This document shows positions 28,455 through 36,646 of a stretch of DNA of 38,816 nt, piece after piece. The position numbers were made by a program, and so were the translations under genes. Location of the stretch: assembly GCA_937919915.1 (NCBI GenBank), contig CALFOL010000430.1:1-38816 (forward strand). The letters are read 5' to 3'. Each line of letters begins with the position of its first letter. The stretch's first letter is position 1. The notes below the pieces were generated by a model, which saw only the letters and a list, made by a program, of their open reading frames with translations, made no database searches and had not been told where the DNA came from. The DNA comes from an uncultured Planctomycetaceae bacterium (GTDB taxonomy: Bacteria > Planctomycetota > Planctomycetia > Planctomycetales > Planctomycetaceae).

Positions 28455-29807
28455 GTGACTCGAATTTTGAGCATTTCCGGTTTGCGTGGCGTGATCGGAG
28501 ACGGGCTGGATCCCATCTATGTGACTGAATTCGCGGCCGCACTGGGCACGATGTTCAGTGGCGGAAAGGTTGTTGTGGCACGCGATGGCCGCAGCACCGG
28601 TCCGGCCGTTTACCACGCCGTCGTGGCTGGTCTGCTGGCGACGGGATGTGAAGTTCTGGACGCCGGAATCTCATCCACACCGACCTGTGGAGTTTTAGTG
28701 AAGCACCTGGGAGCCGCCGGCGGCCTGCAGATTACGGCCAGCCATAATCCGATCGATTGGAACGGACTGAAACCGTTCTCGCCGGATGGGTCGGTGTTTA
28801 ACCGAGAGCTCGGTCAACAACTGATTCAGATTCTGGAAGGCGAAGAAGATATTGTCTGGAAAGACTGGTCGGGTTTGGGGTCTGTGACCACGATCGAAGA
28901 TCCGGCCGCACCGCATATTGAAAAAGTGCTCGCACTGGTTGACGTGGATGCGATCCGCAAACGCAAATTCAAAGTTGTCATCGACTGCAACCACGGCAGT
29001 GGTGCAAACTGTGGTCCACGGTTGCTGGAAGCACTGGGCTGCGAAGTTGTCGTGCTGGGTGGAACGCCGGACGGAAAGTTTGAACACATTCCGGAACCCG
29101 TCGAGAAGAACCTCGGCGATTTGTGCAAGGCTGTGGTAAAGCATGCGGCCGACGCCGGGTTTGCTCAGGATCCGGATGCGGATCGTCTGGCGATCGTCGA
29201 CGACACCGGCCGCTTCATCGGCGAAGAACTCACACTGGCCCTGGCCGCTGATCATGTGCTTCAGCATCGTAAGGGGCCGTTTGTTGTAAATGGTTCCACC
29301 AGCCGCATCACGGCAGACATCGCCGAGAAGCATGGCTGTCAGTTTCATCGGTCGTTTGTCGGCGAAGCTCACGTGTGCGCGAAGATGCGCGCGGCCCAGG
29401 CAGTTCTGGGTGGCGAAGGCAACGGTGGCGTCATTGAGCCTCGAGTCGGCTATGTTCGCGACAGTCTGGTATCGATGGCTTACGTTCTGGACGGTCTTGT
29501 CAAACGCGAATCGACGCTGGAAGCCTGGGCGGATGACCTCCCTTTCTACACGATCGTTAAGGACAAGCTGGAATGTCCGAGAGAAGCTGTGACAGCAGCC
29601 TGCGACGCGTTGCGCGAAGCCTTCAAAGATGCGAAACCGATGGAAGGTGACGGGCTGCGACTGGATTGGCCGGATCGCTGGGTTCAGGTACGAGCCAGTA
29701 ATACGGAACCGATTTTGCGAGTGATCGCGGAAGCTCCGGAAACAGACGACGCGACGGCCTTGTGTCGTCAGGCAATGGAAGTAGTTCGAGCGGCTGTCCG
29801 AAGTTAA
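28455..29807 (+). CDS. glmM: Phosphohexomutase, GlmM/phosphomannomutase family
   Basis: ISGLRGVIGDGLDP; GGLQITASHNPIDWNGLKPF (catalytic TASHNP); DPDADRLAIVDDTG; GEGNGGVIEP; RASNTEPILRVIAEA. Substrate assignment is not certain. Confidence 0.85.
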   Translation: MTRILSISGLRGVIGDGLDPIYVTEFAAALGTMFSGGKVVVARDGRSTGPAVYHAVVAGLLATGCEVLDAGISSTPTCGVLVKHLGAAGGLQITASHNPIDWNGLKPFSPDGSVFNRELGQQLIQILEGEEDIVWKDWSGLGSVTTIEDPAAPHIEKVLALVDVDAIRKRKFKVVIDCNHGSGANCGPRLLEALGCEVVVLGGTPDGKFEHIPEPVEKNLGDLCKAVVKHAADAGFAQDPDADRLAIVDDTGRFIGEELTLALAADHVLQHRKGPFVVNGSTSRITADIAEKHGCQFHRSFVGEAHVCAKMRAAQAVLGGEGNGGVIEPRVGYVRDSLVSMAYVLDGLVKRESTLEAWADDLPFYTIVKDKLECPREAVTAACDALREAFKDAKPMEGDGLRLDWPDRWVQVRASNTEPILRVIAEAPETDDATALCRQAMEVVRAAVRS

Positions 29808-29870
29808 TAGCACGAGTGGTCGAGCTTTCGGCCCCCTTTTCGTTTTCCAAGTGCGGCATGGAGGCTGCAG

Positions 29871-30311
29871 ATGATCATTCGAGTTCACCGACTTTGTATT
29901 CTGGGACTTCTGGCCTTGTTGATGGTCGGCTGTGCTGGTTCTAAAAAACAGCAGACGGCGCAGTCGAGGCAGCAGGAAGGCATTCCCGCTGGGTCCCCGG
30001 CGCTGCGAATGACTGATCATCACGAGTGGGTGAAGCGGCTGCTGGTGTCTCCACCAGTTGAGGCGATTCAGCTGACTTCGGGGGGTAACGCGGTTGTCTA
30101 TCCTGTACCGCTGCTGCCGTCGGTCACGGCGACAGGCGTGAGCTATTCGCTGAAGATCGATAGCCAGGCTCAGCTAGTATGGCTGCAAAGTCATGGTTAT
30201 GGTGGCAGTGTTCAAGAAGTCAATGGGCCGTGGCGAATGGCCCAGCCGGATGCCGCACATTTGCTGCATTCGATCACAAATCCTCCCACGAATCCGGCTT
30301 TACAACAGTAG
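29871..30311 (+). CDS. Putative lipoprotein, unknown function
   Basis: MIIRVHRLCILGLLALLMVGCAGSKKQQT: lipobox-like LMVGC. Confidence 0.65.
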   Translation: MIIRVHRLCILGLLALLMVGCAGSKKQQTAQSRQQEGIPAGSPALRMTDHHEWVKRLLVSPPVEAIQLTSGGNAVVYPVPLLPSVTATGVSYSLKIDSQAQLVWLQSHGYGGSVQEVNGPWRMAQPDAAHLLHSITNPPTNPALQQ

Positions 30312-30369
30312 AAGATATAACATCGTGCGGTTTGTGAACGTTCGGTGATTCCGCGTTGATGCTGACGAG

Positions 30370-31839
30370 ATGGAGCGGCCTTGGTTCGTTTTGGGCCGCG
30401 ACCGCAGTTCTCGCCTGTGCCTCAACTTTAAGCGACTGTGTCGCTGGATGGCAGGATATGCGCCGGGTACGATGTTGTTCACACAAGTCGTCCTCAACTC
30501 GGGTGTTCTCATGCACGATCACAAATACATCGAACGTTTCGTCAGTCTGCTGGATGACGATGCCAACACGCTGTTCAATTCCACTATCGAAGATGCGGTC
30601 GAATTGCTCGGAACCGGCGACGCGGAAAAACTGCGTCAACTTGACGGTCAGTTTGCGCTTGTGCATCGCAATGGTCACATCGTTCGAATGGCGCGGTCCA
30701 TTGGACGACCGATGCGGTACTTTCTGGCCAAACAGATCGAAGGGCCGTGTCTGATCGTCGCTGAACGCATGGACGAAATCTACGACTGGTTAAAGGCAGA
30801 AGGATTCGAAGATCAGTTTCATCCGTCGTATACGCGAATGGTCCCGGCTCATCACGTTGTTGAAATTGCGTTGTTGGGTTGCCCGGACCCCAGCCCGACT
30901 TACACTCGCTTCTTCACCCCGGAACGGAATCGGCTGTCGTCGAATCTGGATGAGATCGGTTACGCATACGTCGCGGCCCTGCAGAACGAAATCGCCAGTT
31001 GGCTGGATCAGATTCCTGCGACCGAACCGATCGGCGTCCTGTTCAGTGGTGGCATTGATAGTGGTGCTGTGTTTTGCGCGACATACGACTGTCTGTTGAA
31101 ACGCGGTGAATCGCCCGCTCGGTTAAAAGCGTTCACGCTGTCGGTGGATGAATCCGGCCGAGACGCAGAGCAGGCGCATCAGTTTATGAGCGACCTGGAT
31201 TTGGGACTGTTTCTGGAAGTGGTCGACGTTCCCGCATCAAAGATTGATTATCGCGAAGCCGTGCGGTTGATTGAGGACTACAAACCGCTGGATGTGCAGT
31301 CTGCCACCATGGCTTTGGCGCTGTGTCGAGAGATTCGTAATCGCTATCCTGACTGGAAGTATCTGGTCGATGGCGATGGTGGTGACGAGAACCTGAAGGA
31401 TTATCCGCTTGAGGAGAACACGGAGCTCACCATTCGCAGCGTGCTGAACAATCTGATGTTGTACCACGAAGGCTGGGGCGTCAATGCACTCAAACATTCG
31501 CTGACATACAGCGGTGGTCAGAGTCGCGGGCACGTACGATCGTGGGCTCCGGTGCGGAAGTTTGGCTTCAAAGGGCTGAGTCCTTTTGCGCTACCGAACG
31601 TGATCGAAGTTTCCGAAGGGATTCCGTTTATTGATCTAACGGATTGGCAGCACGATAAACTGTATTCGCTGAAGGGCGAAGTTGTTCGTCGAGGTGTTGA
31701 GCAGATCACGGGGCTGACGATGCCCGTTTTCGAAAAACGTCGTTTTCAGCACGGTGCAACCGTCGACGAGACGTTTGGCAGTCTGTTTCCGGCGGATGAA
31801 CAGAGCTATCGTGACGTCTTCCGTGAGGTTTTTGCATAG
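30370..31839 (+). CDS. Asparagine-synthetase-like protein lacking the usual N-terminal glutaminase Cys
   Basis: EPIGVLFSGGIDSGAVFCATYDCLLKRGESPARLKAFTLSVDESGRDAEQAHQFMSDLD (SGGIDS PP-loop); YLVDGDGGDENLKDYPLEENTEL; degenerate Ntn-like LRQLDGQFALVHRNGHIVRMARSIGRPMRYF; no MCG start. Confidence 0.8.
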   Translation: MERPWFVLGRDRSSRLCLNFKRLCRWMAGYAPGTMLFTQVVLNSGVLMHDHKYIERFVSLLDDDANTLFNSTIEDAVELLGTGDAEKLRQLDGQFALVHRNGHIVRMARSIGRPMRYFLAKQIEGPCLIVAERMDEIYDWLKAEGFEDQFHPSYTRMVPAHHVVEIALLGCPDPSPTYTRFFTPERNRLSSNLDEIGYAYVAALQNEIASWLDQIPATEPIGVLFSGGIDSGAVFCATYDCLLKRGESPARLKAFTLSVDESGRDAEQAHQFMSDLDLGLFLEVVDVPASKIDYREAVRLIEDYKPLDVQSATMALALCREIRNRYPDWKYLVDGDGGDENLKDYPLEENTELTIRSVLNNLMLYHEGWGVNALKHSLTYSGGQSRGHVRSWAPVRKFGFKGLSPFALPNVIEVSEGIPFIDLTDWQHDKLYSLKGEVVRRGVEQITGLTMPVFEKRRFQHGATVDETFGSLFPADEQSYRDVFREVFA

Positions 31840-31890
31840 AGTCTCCCCGGCGAGACCGAGTTTGCGCGGTGCGCGGCCTTACGTCGTCGG

Positions 31891-31926
31891 CTCGCCCGAT
31901 TGCAAATACTCGCCCGATAGCAAATA
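31891..31926. repeat. Tandem 18-bp repeat, 2 units
   Basis: ctcgcccgattgcaaata then ctcgcccgatagcaaata, one mismatch, between the Asn-synthetase-like stop and the radical SAM start. Confidence 0.9.
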
Positions 31927-31952
31927 CACGCAACGATGGAAGCCGGTTTGTG

Positions 31953-32924
31953 ATGCCCCCCGAAACGTTTTCTGATGCCGATATTCTTGCTGCTCGCGGC
32001 GTAAAGAATGAGGTGGATCCGTTGCGGCCGTACTCGATGCTGGTTGAGCCTGAGTTCTGCATCGATGGATTGGTTGAAGACGTCGCTACGATCTTTCTGT
32101 CGAACCGCGAATGTCCGTTTCGATGTCTCATGTGTGACCTGTGGAAGAACACGACAGACGAACGTGTTCCGGTGGGAGCGATTCCGGAACAGATTCGATT
32201 CGCTCTGGGGCAGCTTCCTGCGGCGCAGCATATCAAGCTGTATAACAGCGGGAACTTCTTCGATGCTCAGGCGATTCCGCCTCAGGACTTTGCTGCTGTC
32301 GCGGAACTTGTGAGAAGATTCCGCACTGTTATTGTGGAAAATCATCCGAAGTTATGCACCGATCGTGTGGTTGAGTTTCAGCAGTTGTGTGGGACGCAAC
32401 TGGAAGTCGCGATGGGGCTGGAGACGTCTCATAAGCCGACGTTGAGTCAGTTGAATAAACAAATGACGACCGACGATTTTGCGCGGGCGTGCGACTTTCT
32501 GCTGAGCCACGATATTCGTGTTCGGGCGTTCGTGTTGTTACGTCCGCCGGGGACGACCGAGCAGGAAGGTGTCGAAAGAGCGATTGAGTCGGTTCGATTT
32601 GCGTTTTCGCACGGAGCGGATTGTTGTGCGGTGATTCCGACGCGTGTCGGTAACGGCATTATGGATCAGCTGTTGTTAAGTGGTCGGTTTGAGTCACCGA
32701 CGCTGCGGTCGCTGGAGACTGTGGTTGATACCTGTGTCGCTGAAGTCTCTGCGGCTAAAGAAAGTCGACGCGTGTTTGCTGACCTGTGGGACGTTCAAAA
32801 GTTTTCCACATGCGAACACTGTGTCGTTGCTCGAATCCAGCGTCTGGAGCAATGCAATCTGACGCAGCAGATACTGCCGTCCGTTGCGTGTCCTCATTGC
32901 GTCGATCAGGTGGTGGGCCGGTGA
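31953..32924 (+). CDS. Radical SAM protein
   Basis: LSNRECPFRCLMCDLWKNTTDERVPV (CX3CX2C); AMGLETSHKPTLSQLNKQMTTDDFARACDFL; C-terminal Cys pairs TCEHC and ACPHC. Start taken at the ATG at 31953 rather than 31869. Confidence 0.82.
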   Translation: MPPETFSDADILAARGVKNEVDPLRPYSMLVEPEFCIDGLVEDVATIFLSNRECPFRCLMCDLWKNTTDERVPVGAIPEQIRFALGQLPAAQHIKLYNSGNFFDAQAIPPQDFAAVAELVRRFRTVIVENHPKLCTDRVVEFQQLCGTQLEVAMGLETSHKPTLSQLNKQMTTDDFARACDFLLSHDIRVRAFVLLRPPGTTEQEGVERAIESVRFAFSHGADCCAVIPTRVGNGIMDQLLLSGRFESPTLRSLETVVDTCVAEVSAAKESRRVFADLWDVQKFSTCEHCVVARIQRLEQCNLTQQILPSVACPHCVDQVVGR

Positions 32925-34399
32925 GTGCAGTCGACTATGATGTCATCGTGCTGGGCTCGGGCTTCGGGGGCAGCCTGTTGAGCGCCATTCTGGCAAAGTC
33001 CGGGTTGGCGGTGGCGTTGATTGATTCTGCCAGGCATCCGCGGTTTGCGATCGGTGAATCGTCGACGCCTTTGGCCGACTACACGTTGGCGATGATCGCA
33101 AACGAATACGATCTGCCGGAGTTGCTGCCGCTGACGAAATATGGCAGCTGGAAACGAGAGCATGCTGAGATCGGATGTGGCTTGAAGCGTGGATTTAGCT
33201 ATTTCGGTCATCGACCTGAGACGGAGTTTGGCGGTGAAAGTCAGTTACTGGTGGCCGCGAGCAGTTCGGATGAGTCGTCTGATACACACTGGCTACGCAG
33301 TGATGTTGACGCGTTTGTGTTTGGAGTCGCAAAGACACACGGCGTGACGACATTCGAAGAAGCGACGTATCAACTGCATCGGAAGCCGGACGGTTGGCTG
33401 GTTGATGGCATCTGCGACGACAACGCGATATCGCTGCAAGCGAGGTTTGCTGTCGATGCGACTGGTAGTGCTGGGGTGGTGCTGAAGTCGCTGGGTATCG
33501 CGGATCAGACTCAATTGTTGAATACGAACTCCGCAGCCATTTTTGCTCATTTCGCGAACGTTAAGCCGGTAGCGGAATGTTTGGATGACATTGGCGTTGA
33601 TCGTCAACGTCATCCGTTTCCGTGCGATGCTGCAGCCGTGCATCATGTGCTGGACAGCGGCTGGATGTGGCAGCTTCGATTTGATGACGACACTGTCAGC
33701 GTGGGAATGATGTTCGGTGGTCGTGGAGCTCGACCGATCGACACTTCAGTCGATTTGCAGGTTGTTTGGCAGCAGCAGATCGATCGCTTTCCGATGTTGC
33801 GGCATCAGTTTTCTGTTGCCACGATCGTACGGCCGAAGAAAGGGCTGCAGTTTGCGAAGCGAGTGCAACGTCTGACAACAACGGCTGCTGGTGAATACTG
33901 GGCCGCCCTGCCCGGTACCGCTGGGTTTATCGACCCGCTGCATAGTACCGGGATTGCTCATACGTTGTTAGGCGTACGGCGGCTGGTGTCGATTCTGTTG
34001 ATGGCGCCAATGAATCGCGAACGACAGCTGCAACAGTATTCTGATCAGCTGATTAACGAGCTGCGGTTGGTCGATGAGCTGGTGGCCGGTTGTTATGCGG
34101 CGCTGCCGAGTTTCCAGTTGTGGAGTGCCTGGTGCATGCTGTACTTCGCTGCTGTGACATCGATGGAACAGGCAGACTCGAATACTGCGAACCAGTCGTT
34201 TCTAAGAGCTGACGACGTCTTGTTTCGTGAGATGTTGATTGAGGCGCGTGCGGAATTGCGGTTGGCCGTAGCGGATGGTTCTGCCGTGGCTTGTGACCGA
34301 TTCGAACAGCGTCTGCGCTGTTTGATTCAGCCGTGGAATGTTGTGGGGCTTATGAATGCCGAATGTGGCGGGATGTATTCGCATACCGCGGCGAATTGA
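32921..34399 (+). CDS. FAD-dependent oxidoreductase, flavin-dependent halogenase-like
   Basis: GTG at 32921 overlaps the radical SAM TGA. DYDVIVLGSGFGGSLLSAILAKSGLAVALIDSARHPRFAIGESSTPLADYTL; SGWMWQLRFDDDTVSVGMMFGG; GTAGFIDPLHSTGIAHTLLGVRRL. Confidence 0.8.
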   Translation: MSAVDYDVIVLGSGFGGSLLSAILAKSGLAVALIDSARHPRFAIGESSTPLADYTLAMIANEYDLPELLPLTKYGSWKREHAEIGCGLKRGFSYFGHRPETEFGGESQLLVAASSSDESSDTHWLRSDVDAFVFGVAKTHGVTTFEEATYQLHRKPDGWLVDGICDDNAISLQARFAVDATGSAGVVLKSLGIADQTQLLNTNSAAIFAHFANVKPVAECLDDIGVDRQRHPFPCDAAAVHHVLDSGWMWQLRFDDDTVSVGMMFGGRGARPIDTSVDLQVVWQQQIDRFPMLRHQFSVATIVRPKKGLQFAKRVQRLTTTAAGEYWAALPGTAGFIDPLHSTGIAHTLLGVRRLVSILLMAPMNRERQLQQYSDQLINELRLVDELVAGCYAALPSFQLWSAWCMLYFAAVTSMEQADSNTANQSFLRADDVLFREMLIEARAELRLAVADGSAVACDRFEQRLRCLIQPWNVVGLMNAECGGMYSHTAAN

Positions 34400-34429
34400 G
34401 CATCTTTACGAGGACACGCAACATGGTAC

Positions 34430-34458
34430 GCCTGCCGTCCCACTGGGACTGAATCGCG
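34430..34458. repeat. Palindromic dispersed repeat, terminal module only (copy 3)
   Basis: ccgtccc-act-gggactgaatcgc (34435-34457), the same end motif as copies 1 and 2. Confidence 0.75.
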
Positions 34459-36405
34459 TCAGGGCGTTTGTGCGGTCGATTGTGGCTGGCGGTGCTGCTG
34501 CATTTCGTAATTGACGGGCGTGACCGGATATTTGCGTTGTGTGACATCTTCAAGGTGTTCCATCAGCACGCGTCGAACTTCGGCGATGGTTTTCGGGTGC
34601 CGCTGCACGTCGCTGTGAGATGCTGTGACCTGCACCTGCGAGTCGACATCATTGCGGCTGGCGCTGCGGAATCGGACGACACCATCGGTCCAGTTTTCCA
34701 GTGATTGGCCCTTGCTGACGCCTACGATGTTGTGGTGTTTGACATCGTCGGGCGTCGTCGAATGATTCACCAGGTTCAGGACCGCCGAGTTCTTTTTTAG
34801 TGAATCCAGACTGGTTCTTGGCGCGAAGATTCGATCCCACGTACTTTGATTGTTCTGGCGGAAGATCAGTTCGCTGAGGTTTGATGTCGTGTTCGGCAAT
34901 GACACCAGAGATCCACCCAACCACCGCGTGAAGGTGTTTGAATAGCCGCTACCGTTAAACGGAGCAGCGATGGTGACGACACGGTCAATCGATCGGTCGG
35001 TTTCAAAAAAGAAAACACGCTTGATCTGGTTGTGTGTATCCTGGTTGCCCTTAATCTGGTCAACAGGAAGTTTGCTAAGCCCATTCCACAGTTTGTCTTC
35101 GCTGTCGATCGTCAACAGGAAAGCCATCAATCCGCCCATGCTGTGTCCGACGACAACTGTTTGGTCGAGCTTCTCATTTTGACCGTGTGGGTCGCATTTG
35201 ATCCGCATTTCCTTGAGTCGATCCCGTAGATTTGCGGCGGCAAACGTCAGTGGTTCTCCGGTTGGGTATTGGTAAAACCAAAACTGGTACTTGTCGCGAA
35301 TGACAGGATCGCTTTGCAAATCATTGAACATTTCCATCCATGTGTTAGTACTCGACCAGATACCGTGGACCATCAAAACAGGAATGCGATCCGGGTCGAA
35401 GGGCGTAATCATATGCAACCCTTCGAGATTCTGAGCTCGATCAGATCGAAAGAATGCAAACGTCTCCAGTAGCTTTTTCTTCGGGTCAGTCAGATACCAT
35501 GCCAGTGGTGTACTGAGATCCGATTCCAGTGGCAGAAGATTGTTATTGACCACGACGCCGTCCGATTCCCGTGGGTCAAACAGCTGAATCGTGACCGTCT
35601 CATCGTTGTTGCGTTCCCACGCTGTGGCAGCGAATCTGGCGACAACCGTGACCGGCAGGCTCAAACCTTCCGCGTAGTAGCCTTCCAGCGGGTCGGAAGA
35701 AATTGTGCGTGCGCGACGAACCATAATCGGCACGCCGACGCCCGGCTTTGTGTGACGATTTCGAAGGTTCTTCAATTCATAGTTTGAAACGAAGTCAAAC
35801 GCGCCCAGCTGGTCTTTACTAATCCATGGTGATGGAAAAGGCACGTCAACGTCCACGAGCTGTTTACTGATGGGCATCCGCATCGGCTTGCCGAGTTGAT
35901 AATCGCCGCTGTCTCTGGCAAGTCTCAGCAGTTCCTGCAGGCTTGTATTGTAGATTTCGACTGTTTCTCGTTGTGTTGCAGCGTTGGGATCTTTCATCCT
36001 GCCAGCTGAATCGGTTTCTGTGAAGCGAATCCAGCTATAACGCGCGGCATCCAGGCACAGTTCCATCGCAAGCCCTCGGTCGTTCTTCACCGCACTTTGT
36101 GCGGCCAGATAACTGATTTCAGCTGCTGCACGCAGCGCCTGCGAATGATTCTCACCGCCAATTTGATTGCGAGTGTGCAGTAGCATTTGCGCGAAATCAG
36201 TCGCTCCGCAATAGCCGGATCCACTTAAGAACTTCCATGTTTGTGCTGACGGCCCGGGCCCACCGTACGCCGTTTGTGTGAGTCGCTCAAGAATTGGGTT
36301 CGGCGGTTTTTCTCGCAACTCCACGAACTGCACAGTCGTGCAGCCACTAAGTGCAAACGCGACCGCGCATGCACAGAGGATATGCGTTGAGAGCCGACCA
36401 ATCAT
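34459..36405 (-). CDS. Lipoprotein alpha/beta hydrolase (esterase/lipase-like)
   Basis: MIGRLSTHILCACAVAFALSGCTTVQF lipobox; IPVLMVHGIWSSTNTWMEMFNDL; VVVGHSMGGLMAFLL nucleophile elbow. Confidence 0.85.
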   Translation of the reverse strand: MIGRLSTHILCACAVAFALSGCTTVQFVELREKPPNPILERLTQTAYGGPGPSAQTWKFLSGSGYCGATDFAQMLLHTRNQIGGENHSQALRAAAEISYLAAQSAVKNDRGLAMELCLDAARYSWIRFTETDSAGRMKDPNAATQRETVEIYNTSLQELLRLARDSGDYQLGKPMRMPISKQLVDVDVPFPSPWISKDQLGAFDFVSNYELKNLRNRHTKPGVGVPIMVRRARTISSDPLEGYYAEGLSLPVTVVARFAATAWERNNDETVTIQLFDPRESDGVVVNNNLLPLESDLSTPLAWYLTDPKKKLLETFAFFRSDRAQNLEGLHMITPFDPDRIPVLMVHGIWSSTNTWMEMFNDLQSDPVIRDKYQFWFYQYPTGEPLTFAAANLRDRLKEMRIKCDPHGQNEKLDQTVVVGHSMGGLMAFLLTIDSEDKLWNGLSKLPVDQIKGNQDTHNQIKRVFFFETDRSIDRVVTIAAPFNGSGYSNTFTRWLGGSLVSLPNTTSNLSELIFRQNNQSTWDRIFAPRTSLDSLKKNSAVLNLVNHSTTPDDVKHHNIVGVSKGQSLENWTDGVVRFRSASRNDVDSQVQVTASHSDVQRHPKTIAEVRRVLMEHLEDVTQRKYPVTPVNYEMQQHRQPQSTAQTP

Positions 36406-36646
36406 GGGAACAGGAGCAACTTGGCGACATCAGGACACGCGAATTGATGGCGTCGGGGCAGGAGATGGGATAATGTCCCAGCGATACTTGCCGTAGATTC
36501 CTCGAAAACGTTGATTTTGGTCAATGCCAGCCTGTGGGAATGCGTAAATTGAGTGGGCTGTGCGGTGGTGTTCTGCCCGACGGTGTTGCGCGCAATTTGA
36601 TCGGTGTGATGTGAGGCGAAGCCTCGCCTGCAAAATCTGGTGAAAA

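Noticed and set aside
36613-36625. Small hairpin gaggc-gaa-gcctc upstream of the DUF2079 gene
   Set aside because: Only 5-bp arms, no T-tract; too weak to call, though a short repeat is possible.
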